Assembly (NCBI RefSeq): GCF_030409635.1
Contig: NZ_JAUFQF010000001.1
Span: 1,195,497 to 1,259,496 of the forward strand
DNA length: 64,000 nucleotides
Direction: 5' to 3'
From: Vibrio agarivorans
GTDB taxonomy: Bacteria > Pseudomonadota > Gammaproteobacteria > Enterobacterales > Vibrionaceae
Made by a program: the position numbers and the translations under genes. Below are positions 26,229 through 34,203 of the stretch, piece by piece. The notes under the pieces are model-generated. The model searched no databases, was not told the DNA's origin, and saw only the letters and a list, made by a program, of their open reading frames with translations. Numbering within the stretch: position 1 is the stretch's first letter; each line of letters starts with the position of its first letter.

Positions 26229-27029
26229 ATGCGTCTTGACGTCGTTGATTTAAAGAAAACCTACAGCGATGGTACGCAAGCACTTAACGGGCTCAGCTTC
26301 AGTGTTGAGCCCGGTGAAGGCGTCATCATTCTAGGTCATAATGGGTGTGGTAAATCCACCCTTATGAAGTGCTTAACCGGTATAGAACCTATCACCTCTG
26401 GCAAAATCATTTTAGATGGTACCGACTTAACAAGCGCGCCAAACAGAGAGCTTCGAGCATTAAGACAGCGTATTGGCTGTGTCTTCCAGAAATTCAATAT
26501 GGTTGGCAATCTGAGTGTGTTGCAAAACGTACTGTTTGGCATGATGGGTAAGAAAGGCTATTGGTCTTGTAATACCCTGACGGCTTCAAAAGTCGATCGT
26601 CACCGTGCAATGGATGCGCTTGATCGCGTGGGGCTTGCTCATCTAGCAGGTCGTCGTACCGACACCTTATCGGGTGGCCAGCAACAACGTGTCGCCATTG
26701 CGCGAATGCTGATGCAAGATGCGGAAGTCGTTTTTGCTGATGAGCCAGTTGCCAGTCTTGACCCTAAAGCCGGTCATGAAGTCATGGAACTGCTTTGGTC
26801 AGTGATCAAAGAGCGCAATATGTCTGTGATTTGTGTTTTGCACCAGATCGAATTTGCACGTGAGTTTGGCGAACGCTTTGTTGGTCTCAACTCGGGTCAA
26901 CTGACATTTGATTCCGCTGCAAAAGACATTTCAGATCAAGATATTGAACAGTTATACCAAATTAAACCTCCAGTAGTGACGAGTACAAATGAACAGCCAA
27001 TCAGCCAAACTCAACTCTCTCCCGCCTAG
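26229..27029 (+). CDS. phnC: PhnC-like ABC transporter ATP-binding protein
   Basis: A 266-residue ABC ATPase with Walker A GHNGCGKST (about 37-45), Q-loop, signature LSGGQQQRVAIARM (about 148-161), Walker B VVFADEP and a H-loop VLHQ. The sequence class and the context between phnD and phnE fit the phosphonate/phosphite importer. It begins 8 bp after the phnD-like stop and overlaps the permease gene by 41 bp. Confidence 0.9.
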   Translation: MRLDVVDLKKTYSDGTQALNGLSFSVEPGEGVIILGHNGCGKSTLMKCLTGIEPITSGKIILDGTDLTSAPNRELRALRQRIGCVFQKFNMVGNLSVLQNVLFGMMGKKGYWSCNTLTASKVDRHRAMDALDRVGLAHLAGRRTDTLSGGQQQRVAIARMLMQDAEVVFADEPVASLDPKAGHEVMELLWSVIKERNMSVICVLHQIEFAREFGERFVGLNSGQLTFDSAAKDISDQDIEQLYQIKPPVVTSTNEQPISQTQLSPA

Positions 27030-27792
27030 ATTTGAGGCACCCTCAATCTTTACTTGGGTGATCGCTCTGGTACTGATTGCTTTTTTTGTGAATGGTTTTG
27101 CCTCTGCAAATATCACCACAGGTCGACTCACAAATGGTGTGTCCAATCTGGGGATCTTCTTAGGCGATGCGTTCCCACCGAACTTTAGTCGTGTTGATGT
27201 CATTGCTAAGGCAATGCTAGAAACCTTCCAAATGGCGATCGTCGGTGTAGTATTCGGCGTCATCTTCAGCTTACCGATGGCTTTGCTGTGCGCGCGTAAC
27301 ACCACCCCTCACCCAATAGTGCGAATGATTGCCGTGAACGTGGTTTCTACCTTCCGTACCATTCCTGATCTTGTGTGGGCGTTGGTGTTCGTGATTGCCG
27401 TAGGTCTAGGGCCACTAGCAGGTATCTTAGCGATTGTGATGGATACCATTGGTTTCTGTGCGCGCTTCTTTGCAGAACGTATCGAAGAGATCGACCCAGG
27501 ACCAAGCCGAGCGTTAAATGCGATAGGTGCTAAGCGCAGTAGCGTCGTGATGGGTGCTGTGATTCCAGAATGTTTACCTTCGTTTGTTGCCACCAGCTTG
27601 TTCTCGGTAGAAAAAGCTGTGCGAAGTGCGGTGGTCTTGGGCCTAGTCGGCGCAGGTGGCATTGGTGTTGAGCTTTCAGCGTCAATGAACTTGTTCCGAT
27701 ATGACCAAGCGCTTACGGTTATCTTAGCCATACTGGTTGTGGTAATCGGTGTAGAGCGTGTTTCTGGCATGATTCGTCGTAAGATCATGTAA
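26989..27792 (+). CDS. phnE: PhnE-like ABC transporter permease
   Basis: A 267-residue inner-membrane protein with about six helices and the ABC permease EAA-type loop (RALNAIGAKRSSVVMGAVIPECLPS, in parts). FRTIPDLVWALVFV is typical of PhnE. The gene overlaps phnC by 41 bp, implying translational coupling. No phosphonate-degrading gene (phnW, phnX, phnJ) is visible nearby, so the substrate remains open. Confidence 0.9.
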   Translation: MNSQSAKLNSLPPRFEAPSIFTWVIALVLIAFFVNGFASANITTGRLTNGVSNLGIFLGDAFPPNFSRVDVIAKAMLETFQMAIVGVVFGVIFSLPMALLCARNTTPHPIVRMIAVNVVSTFRTIPDLVWALVFVIAVGLGPLAGILAIVMDTIGFCARFFAERIEEIDPGPSRALNAIGAKRSSVVMGAVIPECLPSFVATSLFSVEKAVRSAVVLGLVGAGGIGVELSASMNLFRYDQALTVILAILVVVIGVERVSGMIRRKIM

Positions 27793-27812
27793 CCCTTACC
27801 GATTGATACACA

Positions 27813-27841
27813 AACGCCGAGTTCATTATGAACTCGGCGTT
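27813..27841. terminator. Hairpin between convergent phnE and MATE genes
   Basis: Perfect stem AACGCCGAGTTCAT / ATGAACTCGGCGTT around a tiny loop; no U-run, but placed to stop both convergent transcripts. Confidence 0.6.
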
Positions 27842-27852
27842 ACCTAGCTCAG

Positions 27853-29214
27853 TTAATCATAGAGCAGCTTATCAGCTTTATCTTGATCAAACTCTTTCAC
27901 TGCCTGACGCGCAAGGTGGCGAAACGGCAGCATCTTAACGATCTCTTCAAATGGCATCACGGCAAATGCCCAAAAAATCGATCCGTCAAAAACGAAAATG
28001 ATCAATGCGCACAATGGAATGGATACTATCCACTGACCAGTGAAGTTGACCTTGAACACTTCCGTCGTTTTCCCCAACGCACGCAGAGCATGACCGTGTA
28101 CGGTGTTATAGCCACGGACTAATGGTAAGAAGATATACAGTGGTGCAATGGTCGCCAGTGCAACGTATGTGGAATCATCGAGATCGGGATAGATATCGGT
28201 AATGAAGTAACTGAGTATCAAAAAGAACACACAAGAGACGACTGAAATGCCGACGGCCATGTCGATACTGACATTGAGCTTCTTATCGAGATCTTTGAGG
28301 TCGCGCGAGCCTATCGCTTGACTTAAAGAGATGGCCGATGAGTGAGCCCATGCTGTGATAAACTGTGTGCCCGCTTTAATCCACGGCATCATAATCGTAA
28401 TCGCTACATAAGCGTTAATGTTCAACTGTGAGTAAAGTAGCTGATAGATGGTTGCACCGATAGCCAGCATCGTCACATTAGCCGCAACTGGGAATATCTC
28501 TTTGAAGTGGTTGACGATGTTACTCTTCATCGAAGCATCTAGCTCACGCGTAGACACCTGAATATTCGGGTCAATCTTCATGCAGTAGCAAAGAAACGCT
28601 AATCGAACCAGAATCGCCACCAAACTACCCAGTGCCGCGCCCGTCACGCCGAAGCCTTCAAAGCCAGCAAAACCATAGATCAAGAAATATGACATCAAGC
28701 CATTCAGTGGCATCTCAATCAAATACCCTTTAAATGGTACTTTGGTGCGCCCAACAGCATTGAACAGTGCAATAATGACCTGAGTAATGGCATTGAGAAG
28801 CACGATGTGGATCGCAACCGAAAGGTATTGCTGCGTTGTGGCTAACAAGCTCTTATCATCAGTCAACGCACCAATAAGCGATGCATCAAAGACTTGAATT
28901 AGTGTCCAAAACAGTAACGCCACTAAAAAGTTGATGGCCATACCAGCCCAGAAGCCGCGATTCAATGACGCATTGACGCCAGCGCCTACCGCTCGGCTAA
29001 GTACTAACTGCGTACCATTTGCCAATGCCATTTGAATACCCATAACAAAGGCAACAATGGTGGTCGCGATGCCGAGTGCAGCAAGAGAGATTTCACCTAA
29101 TGGAGATACCAGTAGGGTATCGATCATTAACATCGACTGCATGAGCAGTGCGTTCATGGCCAAAGGCCATGCAAGAGACAGGTTCTTTTTTACGTAAGAC
29201 TTGGTTGCCGACAT
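27853..29214 (-). CDS. MATE-family efflux transporter
   Basis: About 453 residues from ATG 29214 (MSATKSYVKKN, with TAGGT upstream); the longer ORF to 29247 is less likely. Twelve membrane helices in two homologous halves, with the family-typical LAWPLAMNALLMQSMLMIDTLL (in parts) at the start of each bundle. MATE pumps expel cationic drugs or metabolites using Na+ or H+. It is downstream of the FadR-type gene at 29339 on the same strand, with a hairpin between them. Confidence 0.88.
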   Translation of the reverse strand: MSATKSYVKKNLSLAWPLAMNALLMQSMLMIDTLLVSPLGEISLAALGIATTIVAFVMGIQMALANGTQLVLSRAVGAGVNASLNRGFWAGMAINFLVALLFWTLIQVFDASLIGALTDDKSLLATTQQYLSVAIHIVLLNAITQVIIALFNAVGRTKVPFKGYLIEMPLNGLMSYFLIYGFAGFEGFGVTGAALGSLVAILVRLAFLCYCMKIDPNIQVSTRELDASMKSNIVNHFKEIFPVAANVTMLAIGATIYQLLYSQLNINAYVAITIMMPWIKAGTQFITAWAHSSAISLSQAIGSRDLKDLDKKLNVSIDMAVGISVVSCVFFLILSYFITDIYPDLDDSTYVALATIAPLYIFLPLVRGYNTVHGHALRALGKTTEVFKVNFTGQWIVSIPLCALIIFVFDGSIFWAFAVMPFEEIVKMLPFRHLARQAVKEFDQDKADKLLYD

Positions 29215-29243
29215 ACCATACCTAATCGTGTATTTTACAAACG

Positions 29244-29269
29244 ACAACTGCTCCAGAAGGAGCAGTTGT
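29244..29269 (-). terminator. Hairpin between fadR-type gene and MATE gene
   Basis: Eleven-bp stem ACAACTGCTCC / GGAGCAGTTGT with a 4-nt loop; only a short U-rich tail (CGTTTGT). It lies in the MATE leader and could be a terminator or attenuator. Confidence 0.5.
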
Positions 29270-29317
29270 TAATCTTAATCAATCCCTTGAGCACCATGCG
29301 CAATTGGAATGCGCAGT

Positions 29318-29349
29318 GGGTATTATCCGTTCAGGGTATTATCCGTTCA
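29318..29349. repeat. Perfect 16-bp tandem duplication at a gene end
   Basis: GGGTATTATCCGTTCA occurs twice in a row (29318-29333, 29334-29349). The second copy spans the stop codon of the FadR-type gene. Confidence 0.9.
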
Positions 29350-30055
29350 CAACACGTGCGAGTCGTTGATTATCATCATTAAGTAGTGCGTGTGAAGCCA
29401 TACGAGCTTCATCACTGCGACCAGCCATAATGGCATCATAAATCGCTTGGTGCTCTTCTAGACAGAATCGACCGCCTTCTACTGACTCATCAATGAACTG
29501 CTTGAAAATTGTCTCTAAAATATTGCCAAAAGGTAAGTAGAACTGATTTCCTGTCGACATAAAGATCGTCTGATGAAACAAATGATCGTTCACTGTCCAT
29601 TCATCATAATCAAAGGTGTTCGCCGCAATCGTCATCTTTTGGAAGATAATTGATAGCTCTTTACGCTGCTCTGCCGTTGCACCAATCGCCGCCAACGCAC
29701 ACGCTTCCGGTTCAATTGCTTTGCGTAAACCTAGGAACTGCGCCAAAAACGGCTCAGTATCTTCAAGGTCAAGAATCCACTCTAGCAGTTGTGGATCAAG
29801 AAAATGCCATTGACCTCTTGGACGTACCGTAGTGCCCACCTTAGGGCGAGACTCTATCAGGCCTTTGGCCGATAATAACTTTGTCGATTCACGCAATGCT
29901 GTACGGCTTACGCCAAACGCTTCACATAGCTCCACTTCATTGGGTAGCTTTTCGCTTTCACTCAACTTACCTGACAAGATTTGACGAGCAATTTGTCTAG
30001 CAACCTGAACATGAATCTTGCGACTGGAATTTTCTACAAGAGAAAAAATCGCCAT
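29339..30055 (-). CDS. GntR-family regulator, FadR subfamily (paralogue 1)
   Basis: About 238 residues from ATG 30055, with AGGAG seven bases upstream. The winged HTH covers residues 10-75 (LPNEVELCEAFGVSRTALRESTKLLSAKGLIESR, in parts), and the FCD all-helical effector domain follows (about 95-230), with metal-ligand-type residues D and H in NDHLFHQTIF. It is very similar to the regulator at 30657-31376. FadR/FCD regulators typically sense uronates or organic acids. Placement beside the alginate genes suggests a role as alginate/uronate regulator, acting on TTGTNNNACAA sites. The inverted repeat at 30074-30128 overlaps its promoter region. Confidence 0.88.
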   Translation of the reverse strand: MAIFSLVENSSRKIHVQVARQIARQILSGKLSESEKLPNEVELCEAFGVSRTALRESTKLLSAKGLIESRPKVGTTVRPRGQWHFLDPQLLEWILDLEDTEPFLAQFLGLRKAIEPEACALAAIGATAEQRKELSIIFQKMTIAANTFDYDEWTVNDHLFHQTIFMSTGNQFYLPFGNILETIFKQFIDESVEGGRFCLEEHQAIYDAIMAGRSDEARMASHALLNDDNQRLARVVNG

Positions 30056-30073
30056 AACAATGCTCCTGAATAA

Positions 30074-30128
30074 TATCAATTTGAGTCGTAATCAAATGGT
30101 GTTATTTCACTAACGACTCAAATTGATA
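30074..30128. repeat. 16-bp perfect inverted repeat with 23-nt spacer
   Basis: Arm TATCAATTTGAGTCGT (30074-30089) and its exact complement ACGACTCAAATTGATA (30113-30128) lie 19 bp upstream of the FadR-type start. It may be a pair of operators or a leader hairpin. Confidence 0.8.
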
Positions 30129-30175
30129 CTAGTTTTAACCAACGACTATCCCATTGTTTAAAATAGGAAAGATCA

Positions 30176-30250
30176 CAAAAAGCCAGACGATGCTGGCCTA
30201 AGGGCGAACGCTTATTATCGATATATTGACCGAACGCCTTAGACATTCAT
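30176..30250 (-). ncRNA. Candidate small RNA 3' end (two hairpins with terminator)
   Basis: On the minus strand, a stem formed by CTAAGGCG and CGCCCTTAG (one bulge) is followed by GCCAG-catcgt-CTGGC and TTTTTG, an intrinsic terminator. No minus-strand coding gene lies upstream (30257-30656), so the terminator has no obvious mRNA. Start and promoter are not defined. Confidence 0.35.
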
Positions 30251-30656
30251 CAACGATAATTTTTCGCTATGACTATCACTTACAAAATAAATAATACAAT
30301 ATGATCTATGTTATGCAAGTCTGTTTGTCTCAGAAGTGGATGAATTTCACTATTTCGAAGGGTTCTAACCTCCTAGACTGTGAACTCGATCATCTTTGTC
30401 CATAGGAGCTGTGTGGATATTGGTCGACAGAAAATCACATTTTTTTATTTCCGTCACGATAATGACATTTATTATCACTTAGATATTGAATCAATTGATG
30501 ATTTATAAATCAAAAGTACTACTCATTACATTCGTTACGTCACACAAAATTAGTTTACCATGCGTTCAAGCTTTATATTTATTGGTGCACTACATAGCTA
30601 GTGTTATACTTTCATTAAATAATACATAAATCACTAAATCGAAGTAAGAATAAGTT
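30251..30656. other. AT-rich intergenic region before FadR paralogue 2
   Basis: No convincing gene. It holds a 23-codon ORF at 30411-30482 (GTG start, AGGAG ahead, product beginning MWILVDRKSHFF) that could be a leader peptide, and a small palindrome CACTA-catagc-TAGTG at 30588-30603 just before the regulator, possibly its operator. Confidence 0.4.
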
Positions 30657-31376
30657 ATGGCAAGCGCATTTAACTCTATTTCTGGTTCTAAACGCAGCCT
30701 CCATGTTCAAGTTGCTCGTGAAATCGCACGTGGCATTTTGTCAGGAGAACTACCAGAAGGCTCTATTCTCCCAGGTGAGATGGCGCTTTGCGAACAATTT
30801 GGTATCAGCCGCACGGCTTTACGTGAAGCAGTCAAGCTTTTGACCTCGAAAGGTTTACTTGAATCTCGCCCTAAAGTGGGAACACGTGTTATTCACCGTG
30901 CTTACTGGAACTTCCTTGATCCACAGTTAATTGAGTGGATGGACGGTTTAACCGATCCTGATCAGTTCTGTTTCCAATTCTTGGGCCTGCGTCGTGCTAT
31001 TGAGCCGGAAGCTTGTGCTCTGGCAGCTTCGCACGCAACCGCGGAGCAACGCATTGAACTGTCAGAAACATTCCAACGCATGGTAGAGATCGCCGAAGCT
31101 GAAACGTTCGACCAACAACGCTGGATGGAAGTGGACACTCAGTTCCACAGCTTGATCTTCAACGCGACAGGCAATGACTTCTACCTCCCGTTTGGTAACA
31201 TCCTAACCACGATGTTCGTTAACTTCATTGCGCACTCTTCTGAAGAGGGCAACACATGTATCAACGAACACCGTCAAATTTATGATGCGATCATGGCAGG
31301 TAATGCCGATAAAGCACGCAGCGCCTCTGCACAGCATCTAATTGCACACAAACACCGTTTACCTGAAGCAAGTTAA
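30657..31376 (+). CDS. GntR-family regulator, FadR subfamily (paralogue 2)
   Basis: A 239-residue protein with HTH (residues 10-75, ILPGEMALCEQFGISRTALR) and FCD effector domain (about 95-230; metal-type residues in EVDTQFHSLIF). It is highly similar to the regulator at 29339-30055; the two are divergent, about 600 bp apart. Both are candidates for the regulator of the TTGTNNNACAA sites. It has its own terminator at 31405-31431. Confidence 0.88.
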   Translation: MASAFNSISGSKRSLHVQVAREIARGILSGELPEGSILPGEMALCEQFGISRTALREAVKLLTSKGLLESRPKVGTRVIHRAYWNFLDPQLIEWMDGLTDPDQFCFQFLGLRRAIEPEACALAASHATAEQRIELSETFQRMVEIAEAETFDQQRWMEVDTQFHSLIFNATGNDFYLPFGNILTTMFVNFIAHSSEEGNTCINEHRQIYDAIMAGNADKARSASAQHLIAHKHRLPEAS

Positions 31377-31404
31377 TCGCTTTAGTTACACAAGTTGATT
31401 GATA

Positions 31405-31431
31405 AAAGCACGCTTAATAGCGTGCTTTTTT
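31405..31431 (+). terminator. Rho-independent terminator after FadR paralogue 2
   Basis: Ten-bp stem AAAGCACGCT / AGCGTGCTTT with TAAT loop, then T-run. Confidence 0.9.
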
Positions 31432-31543
31432 GTATTCAAGCTAAGCTAAAAGAGCGAGGTCTCTGTTTTAATAACTTTTCATGTACATAAAAAGCACAGC
31501 TATATAAGATATATAATATTACAAATTAAATTGAGCTCACATT

Positions 31544-33406
31544 ATGAATGATTCCCTTCTTCCCAACATTATTCAGTTCATTAGTCAGATAGACCCTTTC
31601 GACAAAGTACCCAAAAGTGCCCTACGTGAGCTCTCTTCAGAGATAGAGATCACTTATTTAGCTAAAGGGGAAACTATCGAGCTAGGTTGTGAAGGTAAGA
31701 AGAAGTCGCTTTATGTCATTCGTACTGGTTCAATGGAGCAACGTAAAGCGGATGGTGTGCTGCGTGCTCGACTTGGCCCAGAGGATCTCTTCGGATTTAC
31801 ATTTTTAGCTCAAGACATTGATAACAATGAAGAATACCATGCAACTGCGATAGAGAATTCGTTGGTGTACATTGTTCCTCATACCGCTCTGCAAAAGCTA
31901 TTTAAGACACACCCTGAATGTGCTGAGCACTTCGCTTCTCAAGCTCAGGTTCGCCTAAAGTCTGCCCTTGATGTGGTTTGGTCGAACAAAGAGAAAGGTC
32001 TGTTCATTCGTCGTGTCGATGAAGTGGCAAGCGGACGCGTCGCGGTAGTGACATCCGATCAATCGATTCAATCAGTGGCTAACGAGATGCTCGTTCAGCG
32101 CTCGCCTTGTGCAGTGATCTATGAGAACGATGAAATTGTCGGCTTGATTACCGACCGGGATATGACCAAGCGTGTAATTGCTCAGCGTACCAGCATTGAC
32201 AGCCCAATTGTAGATGTGATGACTCACTCCCCTCTTACGGTTAAACCGGACGACTTAGTGATGCATGCTGCCTCGATGATGATGCAGTTCAACATCCGCA
32301 ACTTACCGATGGTCAAAGACAATAAGGTTGTGGGTCTATTAACCACCAGCCACCTAGTACAGAACCACCGTGTACAAGCCATCTTCCTAATTGAAAAGAT
32401 TAAGTATGCAGGTAGCGTAAAGTCGTTGGCTTCTTTCTCATCTGAACGTCAGGCAATTTTTGAGGCGTTGGTTGAAGGACGCGTGTCGCCTGAAGTGGTC
32501 GGTAAAGTAATGACGATGATCATGGATGCGTATACGCGTCGTCTCATCCAGATCGCTATTGATAAGCTGGGTCCACCACCTTGTGATTTTGCATGGCTAG
32601 TAGCAGGCTCTCATGCTCGTAACGAAGTTCATATGCTATCTGACCAAGACAGTGCGATTGTTTTGGCTGACGATGCCACTGAAAGTGACCGCATCTACTT
32701 CAGTCATTTAGCGATGATGGTTTCCAATGGCCTTGCAAGTTGTGGATACCCATTGTGCCCAGGTAAATACATGGCGGCGACGCCAAAATGGTGTCAGCCA
32801 CTCAGTGTATGGAAACACTACTACAAAAAATGGGTAGCGAACCCTGAGTATGAACGACTGTTGAATATCAGTGTTTTCTTAGAGATTCGTTCAATTTACG
32901 GCAACAGTGAGTTTGAAACCATATTACGTGATGAACTGCACCGTAATATCCGTGAAAACCGTGAGTTCTTAGCAATGTTGGTCAATGACTCGGTCACAAC
33001 GAGTCCACCACTCGGTATCTTCAACAAGTTAGTACTCGAGAAATCGGGTGAGAACAAAAAGACACTCAATATCAAGCGCTATGCGATCAACCTTATTATC
33101 GATTTGGCACGTATCTATGGCCTTGCATCCGAATGTGAAGTCTCTGCTACGGACGAGCGCTTCAAGCATGCTTTTGAAAAAGGAGCATTAAGTGAAGACT
33201 CTTATCGCAATATTATCGGGGCATATCAGTTCATCTTATCTGTTCGCTTTAATCACCAATTAGAAGCGCTCAAAACAGGTGGTGAAGCCGATAACAACAT
33301 CAACCCAGACAGTTTTGGTAGCTTTGAACGTGGGCACTTAAAAGATGCTTTCCGTATCATCGCCGATCTGCAAGAGGCTGCGAAAGTTCGCTTTGGAGTT
33401 CGTTAA
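31544..33406 (+). CDS. cNMP-binding / CBS / DUF294 nucleotidyltransferase-like protein
   Basis: A 620-residue cytoplasmic protein. Order: cyclic-nucleotide-binding-like domain (about 15-140), CBS pair (about 160-285, LITDRDMTKRV), DUF294 putative nucleotidyltransferase domain (about 310-450, with GSHARNEVHMLSDQDSAIV giving the GS...DxD motif), and the DUF294 C-terminal helical domain. Such proteins are often encoded next to a DnaQ-like exonuclease and the acetate permease in Vibrio and Shewanella, and are thought to signal by uridylylation, unproven. It overlaps the exonuclease gene by one base (TAATG). Confidence 0.88.
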   Translation: MNDSLLPNIIQFISQIDPFDKVPKSALRELSSEIEITYLAKGETIELGCEGKKKSLYVIRTGSMEQRKADGVLRARLGPEDLFGFTFLAQDIDNNEEYHATAIENSLVYIVPHTALQKLFKTHPECAEHFASQAQVRLKSALDVVWSNKEKGLFIRRVDEVASGRVAVVTSDQSIQSVANEMLVQRSPCAVIYENDEIVGLITDRDMTKRVIAQRTSIDSPIVDVMTHSPLTVKPDDLVMHAASMMMQFNIRNLPMVKDNKVVGLLTTSHLVQNHRVQAIFLIEKIKYAGSVKSLASFSSERQAIFEALVEGRVSPEVVGKVMTMIMDAYTRRLIQIAIDKLGPPPCDFAWLVAGSHARNEVHMLSDQDSAIVLADDATESDRIYFSHLAMMVSNGLASCGYPLCPGKYMAATPKWCQPLSVWKHYYKKWVANPEYERLLNISVFLEIRSIYGNSEFETILRDELHRNIRENREFLAMLVNDSVTTSPPLGIFNKLVLEKSGENKKTLNIKRYAINLIIDLARIYGLASECEVSATDERFKHAFEKGALSEDSYRNIIGAYQFILSVRFNHQLEALKTGGEADNNINPDSFGSFERGHLKDAFRIIADLQEAAKVRFGVR

Positions 33407-34122
33407 TGAAGTCAATATTGCGCTATTTTCACCCCCTAGAACAACTGCGCCGCAAGCGTGAAGCCTTCTTAGACGCTGGTCATATTCCAGCGTCCTTTAT
33501 GGACAACATCCAAGCTTCTGTTCCAGAGGTCAATGACCTTGTTGCTGATCAGCCTTTCATTATCTTAGATTTCGAAACGACAGGCCTAGATAGCGATTCG
33601 GATCTAATTCTTTCGATGGGGTGGGTTGAGATGCACAACAACAAAATTGACCTTGCCACCACTCAGCACCTCTATATCAATAGTGATTCGCAAATCAAAC
33701 CAGAAACGGCGGTGATCAATCACATCACGCCGCAAATGCTCTCTGAAGGTGTGTCGATTCATGATGCGATGATGACATTCTTTAAAGCAGCAGCGGGCAA
33801 AATTGTCGTGGCACATGGCTGTGTGGTGGAAGAGAGCTTTCTCAACCGCTATCTGGCCTCCCAATACCACATTAGTGAGTTTCCTCTATTGTGGGTTGAT
33901 ACCATGCATCTCGAGAAGAGCTTGGCGAAAGCCATCAACCAAGATGCAGATATTGATATCACTTTATCCGGGGCAAGAGCACGTTATGGCCTGCCTGAGT
34001 ATCAGACCCACAATGCCCTTGCCGATGCTGTTTCAACCGCGGAGTTACTTCTAGCGATCATTAAACGCTTGAAACCGGATAACTCATTGCATATAGGCAC
34101 ACTCTACAAGCTCAGCCACTAA
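33406..34122 (+). CDS. DnaQ-like 3'-5' exonuclease
   Basis: A 238-residue protein with the DEDDh exonuclease motifs: ExoI ILDFETTGLD (about 49-58), ExoII in VVAHGCVVEESFLNR (about 137), and ExoIII HNALADAVSTAELL (about 205-218) with the catalytic His and Asp. It resembles the epsilon-subunit family but carries an N-terminal extension of about 45 residues and no polymerase-binding tail that I recognise. It is translationally coupled to the DUF294 gene, so the two probably act together. Confidence 0.88.
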   Translation: MKSILRYFHPLEQLRRKREAFLDAGHIPASFMDNIQASVPEVNDLVADQPFIILDFETTGLDSDSDLILSMGWVEMHNNKIDLATTQHLYINSDSQIKPETAVINHITPQMLSEGVSIHDAMMTFFKAAAGKIVVAHGCVVEESFLNRYLASQYHISEFPLLWVDTMHLEKSLAKAINQDADIDITLSGARARYGLPEYQTHNALADAVSTAELLLAIIKRLKPDNSLHIGTLYKLSH

Positions 34123-34148
34123 CTATTTTTAATCCACTCAAAAAACCA

Positions 34149-34183
34149 AAAAAGCTCGGGAACAATCAATCCCCGAGCTTTTT
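34149..34183. terminator. Bidirectional terminator between exonuclease and tctA
   Basis: Twelve-bp stem AAAAAGCTCGGG / CCCGAGCTTTTT with a 11-nt loop between convergent genes; U-runs in both directions. Confidence 0.92.
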
Positions 34184-34203
34184 ATTTAGAGCAGTTCAAC
34201 CCA

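Noticed and set aside
27309..27788. 159-codon ORF antisense to phnE
   Set aside because: Low-complexity composition and complete overlap with a clear permease gene.
30411..30482. 23-codon ORF with AGGAG and GTG start
   Set aside because: Too short and without supporting conservation to list as a gene; mentioned only as a possible leader peptide.
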